DNA from: Scytalidium lignicola
Lineage: Eukaryota > Ascomycota > Leotiomycetes
Reading direction: 5' to 3'
DNA: 23,240 nucleotides
Assembly (NCBI GenBank): GCA_002812745.2
Contig: NCSJ02000491.1
Span: forward strand, 1-23,240
Each line of letters starts with the position of its first letter. Within the stretch, counting starts at the first letter, position 1. The notes under the pieces are model-generated. The model ran no database searches and was not told the origin of the DNA. It worked only from the letters and a program-made list of their open reading frames with translations. This document shows, piece by piece, positions 20,240 to 23,240 of this stretch. Made by a program: the position numbers and the translations under genes.

Positions 20240-21574
20240 GATAACAACAACAAACAACAACCTAAAGAAGGTTTTAAAGAAGACTTTGAAAAAGAATCTA
20301 AAGAGGAATTTGAAGAAGTATTTGAGGAAAGTTCAGAAGATAACTTTGAAGAAGACTAAGATGAGAATCAGATTATCAAGGAAATTAATGTTTAAGAAGA
20401 AGTATTAGAGGAAGTTGTTATACTACCAAAGTAACTTACTAAGTCAACAAAAGGATTAACTATTAGAAAATCATCAAGAGTTACAAAAAAGAAGTTAACA
20501 CTTTTATTACCTAAACTTAAACTAAAACTAATTTTAACATCATAAGCTTTAAGTCTAAACCTTGATCTAGACTCTGAACTGGAGAGTAACATTGAATAAA
20601 TCTTAATAACAACCTTTAAAGAAGTTAAAATTGCTAGACTAAACTTATTTTATAAGGACAAAAAGAAACTAAAGGTATATCTTATTCAAATAAGAACTTA
20701 TTTAATATTAAACAACTACTTACTACCTGAAGATATGCATAAGGTTCTGTAAGTATTAACATACTTGAGAGGAGTAACTGAAACTTGGTTTTAACCTTTT
20801 AAGGATGAGTAATTCATAATAAATAGAAAGATAATAAACTAAGGAGTAATTAACATTATTATGAATTAAGTCAATTATATAAGAGAACTCAAACGTTTAT
20901 ATAAGGATGTTGATGNAAAAAAAGAATGTTGAAAGATGATTAGCTTACCTTAGACAAACTAAGAGCCTTAGTGAATATATAATGCTTTATTATCAATATA
21001 CAATATTAGTTAACTAAGGAGAAGAAGTATATATACATCAGTATAAGACTAGACTTAAGGACTTTATTAAAGAAGAATTATACTGACAACTTATGATCAT
21101 TATATTCAATGCTCTTGTTAATTTGTTTATTAAGATCAGAAATGAACAATATGAAATGATCTTGGATAAGAAAGAAGAATCCTACTTTAACAGAAAGAAG
21201 ACTAACAAAAAGAAGGATCAAGAAGACCTTATAGAATTAGATATTATAAAAAAGGGGAAAACCTTTAAAGGAAAAGGAAAGAAGTACTTTAAAGGAAAAA
21301 GCNAAAAAAAGGAATTCTTTTAGAATCTCCTTTAAAGAACTTGATAAGAGAAGAAAAAACAAGTTNTATTTTAAAGTGTAGACTTCTTAGATATATAACA
21401 AATATTTATAAGAAAGATAACAAGTCAAGTATATTAGTTAAAGTTAAAGTTATAAGAATCCTAAGAATTGAGAATATCTTATTAAAATCTTCAGAAGAAG
21501 AAAGCTTAAACTCAGAAAAAACATTCAATGAAGAAGTCAGTAAAGTAACATTTGTTATAATAAGAAGAACTTAA
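20240..21574 (+). pseudogene. gypsy gag (RIP remnant) with acidic N-terminus and decayed zinc knuckle
   Basis: From 20240 the frame reads an acidic, Lys/Glu-rich N-terminus. Then comes a gag core: KDKKKLKVYLIQIRTYL (about 20656-20706), a segment like YLRGxxETWFEPF, and LKRLYKDVD (about 20890-20916). An N at 20916 precedes an A run; without it the frame continues as a normal gag (LAYLRQTKSLSEY). The open stretch 21093-21323 is the gag tail. Dropping the Ns at 21303 and 21366 would let the frame run on through 21341-21574, where a segment resembles a CCHC zinc knuckle with several ligands lost (C-x4-Y-x4-Y). Confidence 0.7.
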
Positions 21575-22559
21575 TATATAAAACATTTTCAAGACAAGGA
21601 AGAAGTTAAAAGCTAAAACAAATAAAGATTAATTCTAAAAGTTAATAGAATTTAAATAATTATACTAATAAACTTTAAGGTTATATTAATAAAACAATAT
21701 CTTATTTTAAGAAAAGCATTAATCTTAAGATATTATCTAACAATTAGTATAAGAGGATTATAAGGATAAGAAATCTTAAACAAAAGTCAACTCTTTAAGA
21801 TTATATAATAAGAAGAAACAACTGTTTAAAAATGAGAATTCAATCTTGAAAATCTTGTTTTAGTTTATAAAATTAATCTTCAGAGCATTGTTATAAAGAA
21901 AGGGATATATAAGTCCTTCTTATTAATAAAAAGAACTTGAATTCAAGATGACTTTGATCAGATGCTTAAGGATTCTTAAATAATAATAAAAGAAAGATTA
22001 AACTATATCATGTGAAGATAGTATAACTTACAATAAAGAGATTATTTAATGATGACTTTTTAACAAGATTAAATAAAGGTAAAAACATAGTATAAAGAAA
22101 TCTAAGGCTTAAGAAAATCAGTAGAATGACTACTTAAAGTTAAATAGTATTATGCTTAATAAAGGGAACTTGTTAAGATTGTTATTAAATAAGTTAACTA
22201 AAATATAAAAGCTTTACTTATAGTTAATAAACTAGAGGAAGATTCATTACCTTTAAAATTACTTATGTTATTAAGAGAAGATAAATTAATATAAAGGATT
22301 GATCAACAATTCAACTAAGAAATAACAAAGTACTCTTTAAATTTTAGAAAAAGAATTCCTGAGGAAAGTAATGNTTTTTATTATTAAAATAAAGGAATAC
22401 TTTAAAGATAAGATAACAAAATAAGTACAAAATATATATGTATTCATAAATGATAGAAGTCTAGATAGACTAAGGCTAAGAGACTTTATAAAGAGATAAA
22501 TAATATTGTTTAAAGAACTTTAAGAAAATGTTNAAAAACTTAAAAATTAAAGATAATAT
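21575..22559 (+). other. RIPped gypsy interior between gag and protease
   Basis: AT-rich sequence lying between the gag and protease remnants of the + strand gypsy element, so most likely its own pol leader. I read it in all frames without finding a domain I could name. No RNA gene or intact open frame is visible. Confidence 0.5.
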
Positions 22560-22950
22560 ATTAATCAATAATGTTAAAAATGTTAATCTTTACTTTATGA
22601 ATAGTAAAAGTTCATTATATATAAATATAAAATTGTATAGAAAGTTAATAAAGGCTTTAATCAATTTAAGAGTTGAAAAAAACTTTATTAATAAATAAGT
22701 TATAAAATAACTTAGACTTAACATAAGAATTAAGAAAAATAACTACTTAATATTGTTAGTAAACAATAGTATAATCAAGAGAATAATTAATGTTTAAACT
22801 TGTGAACTAAACATAAGGATTAATAATAACTATTAAGAAAAAATNATCCTTTAATATTATATGGTTAAGAAGTTATTAGGTTATATTAAAAATCAAATGG
22901 ATAAGGAAGTATAATCTAATAATTGATTGAAGAACAAGTATAATTACCTT
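22560..22950 (+). pseudogene. gypsy aspartic protease, active site destroyed by RIP
   Basis: The + strand frame gives a retropepsin-like stretch: KALINLRVEKNFINK at about 22651-22695, then a segment like the usual RLGLxxR and YPILLANNS. The active-site tetrapeptide expected as DSGA reads NLRV at 22663-22674; each of the four codons can be explained by one C-to-T or G-to-A transition. A later segment resembles the YDVILGIPWL motif that ends the domain. Former Arg and Gln codons are stops. Confidence 0.7.
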
Positions 22951-23039
22951 CTTAGAGGAAAAATAAAATTTAATATCTTTAAGAGTTATTTATATTAACA
23001 AAACCTTAAAGCATATTCTTAAAGAATATTATAAATAAT

Positions 23040-23240
23040 TAAAATTATTCATGGAAAGACTTGATAATTTAGCCTTACTTAAGTATAAATTATAAGATTA
23101 TAAGATAAAGTTCAAAGAGAAGTTTAAACTAGCTTATAGACTAATTTATCAAACAACTTTTGTTGAAGATAAGATGATGAAAAAATGATTACTTAAGAAA
23201 ATAGTTCTTAGAAGTTTATACAAAGAAGGTTATAGTAAAG
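23040..23240 (+). pseudogene. gypsy reverse transcriptase, N-terminal lead-in, partial
   Basis: The last 200 bp read as the segment that precedes the gypsy RT palm: LALLKYKL, a stop, DYKIKFKEKFKLAYR, then IYQTT and LYKEGYSK. This matches the pattern LPPHRxxDxxIxLxxG...PxYxLS..E in gypsy elements. It is cut by the window end. Confidence 0.6.

Larger units (their letters stand above)
19826..23240 (+). mobile_element. 5' part of a second Ty3/gypsy retrotransposon, + strand, runs off the window
   Basis: Order on the + strand: LTR (19826-20185), gag (about 20200-21570), retroviral-type aspartic protease (about 22560-22950) and the region leading into RT (about 23040 to the end). The internal part is heavily RIPped while the LTR is nearly unmutated. 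gag-protease-RT order and motifs support Ty3/gypsy. The 3' half and 3' LTR lie beyond the window, so target-site duplication cannot be checked. Whether it is the same family as the - strand gypsy at 16257-18612 cannot be decided, since the two fragments barely overlap in domain content. Confidence 0.85.

Noticed and set aside
20392..20592. 66-codon - strand frame
   Set aside because: Antisense to the gypsy gag remnant in biased sequence; no motif.

Overview
The window is nuclear DNA of a filamentous ascomycete (Pezizomycotina). Three genes have short introns of 50-86 bp with GTANGT-like donors and CTRAY-type branch sites. They sit on an island of ordinary composition (about 5.9-15.2 kb). Both flanks are extremely AT-rich and consist of transposons riddled with C-to-T and G-to-A changes, the signature of repeat-induced point mutation (RIP). 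Such two-speed genomes are known from Leptosphaeria-like Dothideomycetes and other RIP-active fungi. I cannot name the species.

Left flank (1-5.7 kb): the pol region of a RIP-ruined Ty1/copia element on the + strand (integrase, reverse transcriptase, RNase H, 3' LTR), then about 3 kb of AT-rich sequence I cannot classify.

Island: (i) a five-exon, 433-aa PRISE-type short-chain reductase on the - strand (5935-7468); (ii) a 930-bp insertion with a GATT-rich tail and 15-bp target-site duplications, resembling a non-LTR retroelement, in the space between two divergent genes (7921-8850); (iii) a four-exon, 481-aa cytochrome b5 / FMN-dependent alpha-hydroxy-acid dehydrogenase on the + strand (9427-11068); (iv) a possible decayed gene (about 11.66-12.33 kb); (v) a seven-exon, 515-aa sugar-porter-family MFS transporter on the + strand (12751-14647), with a TATA box and a CGG-N11-CCG palindrome upstream. 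All three exon chains close in frame with no internal stop, so these genes look intact. Together they could take up and redox-process a small hydroxylated or enone compound. That pathway is inference.

Right flank (15.3-23.2 kb): a pile of transposons. A - strand Ty3/gypsy pol fragment (RT, RNase H, start of integrase) is broken by a Tc1/mariner element in the integrase and by a 425-bp MITE-like element with TTTAAA duplications in pol. It abuts a - strand partial copia element homologous to the left-flank copy. After a short GC-retaining tract comes the 5' end of a second Ty3/gypsy element on the + strand: an almost unmutated 360-bp LTR followed by heavily RIPped gag, protease and the start of RT, which runs off the window.

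Single N bases lie almost always beside A/T homopolymers. In several places dropping the N restores the element's reading frame, so they look like consensus indel uncertainties.
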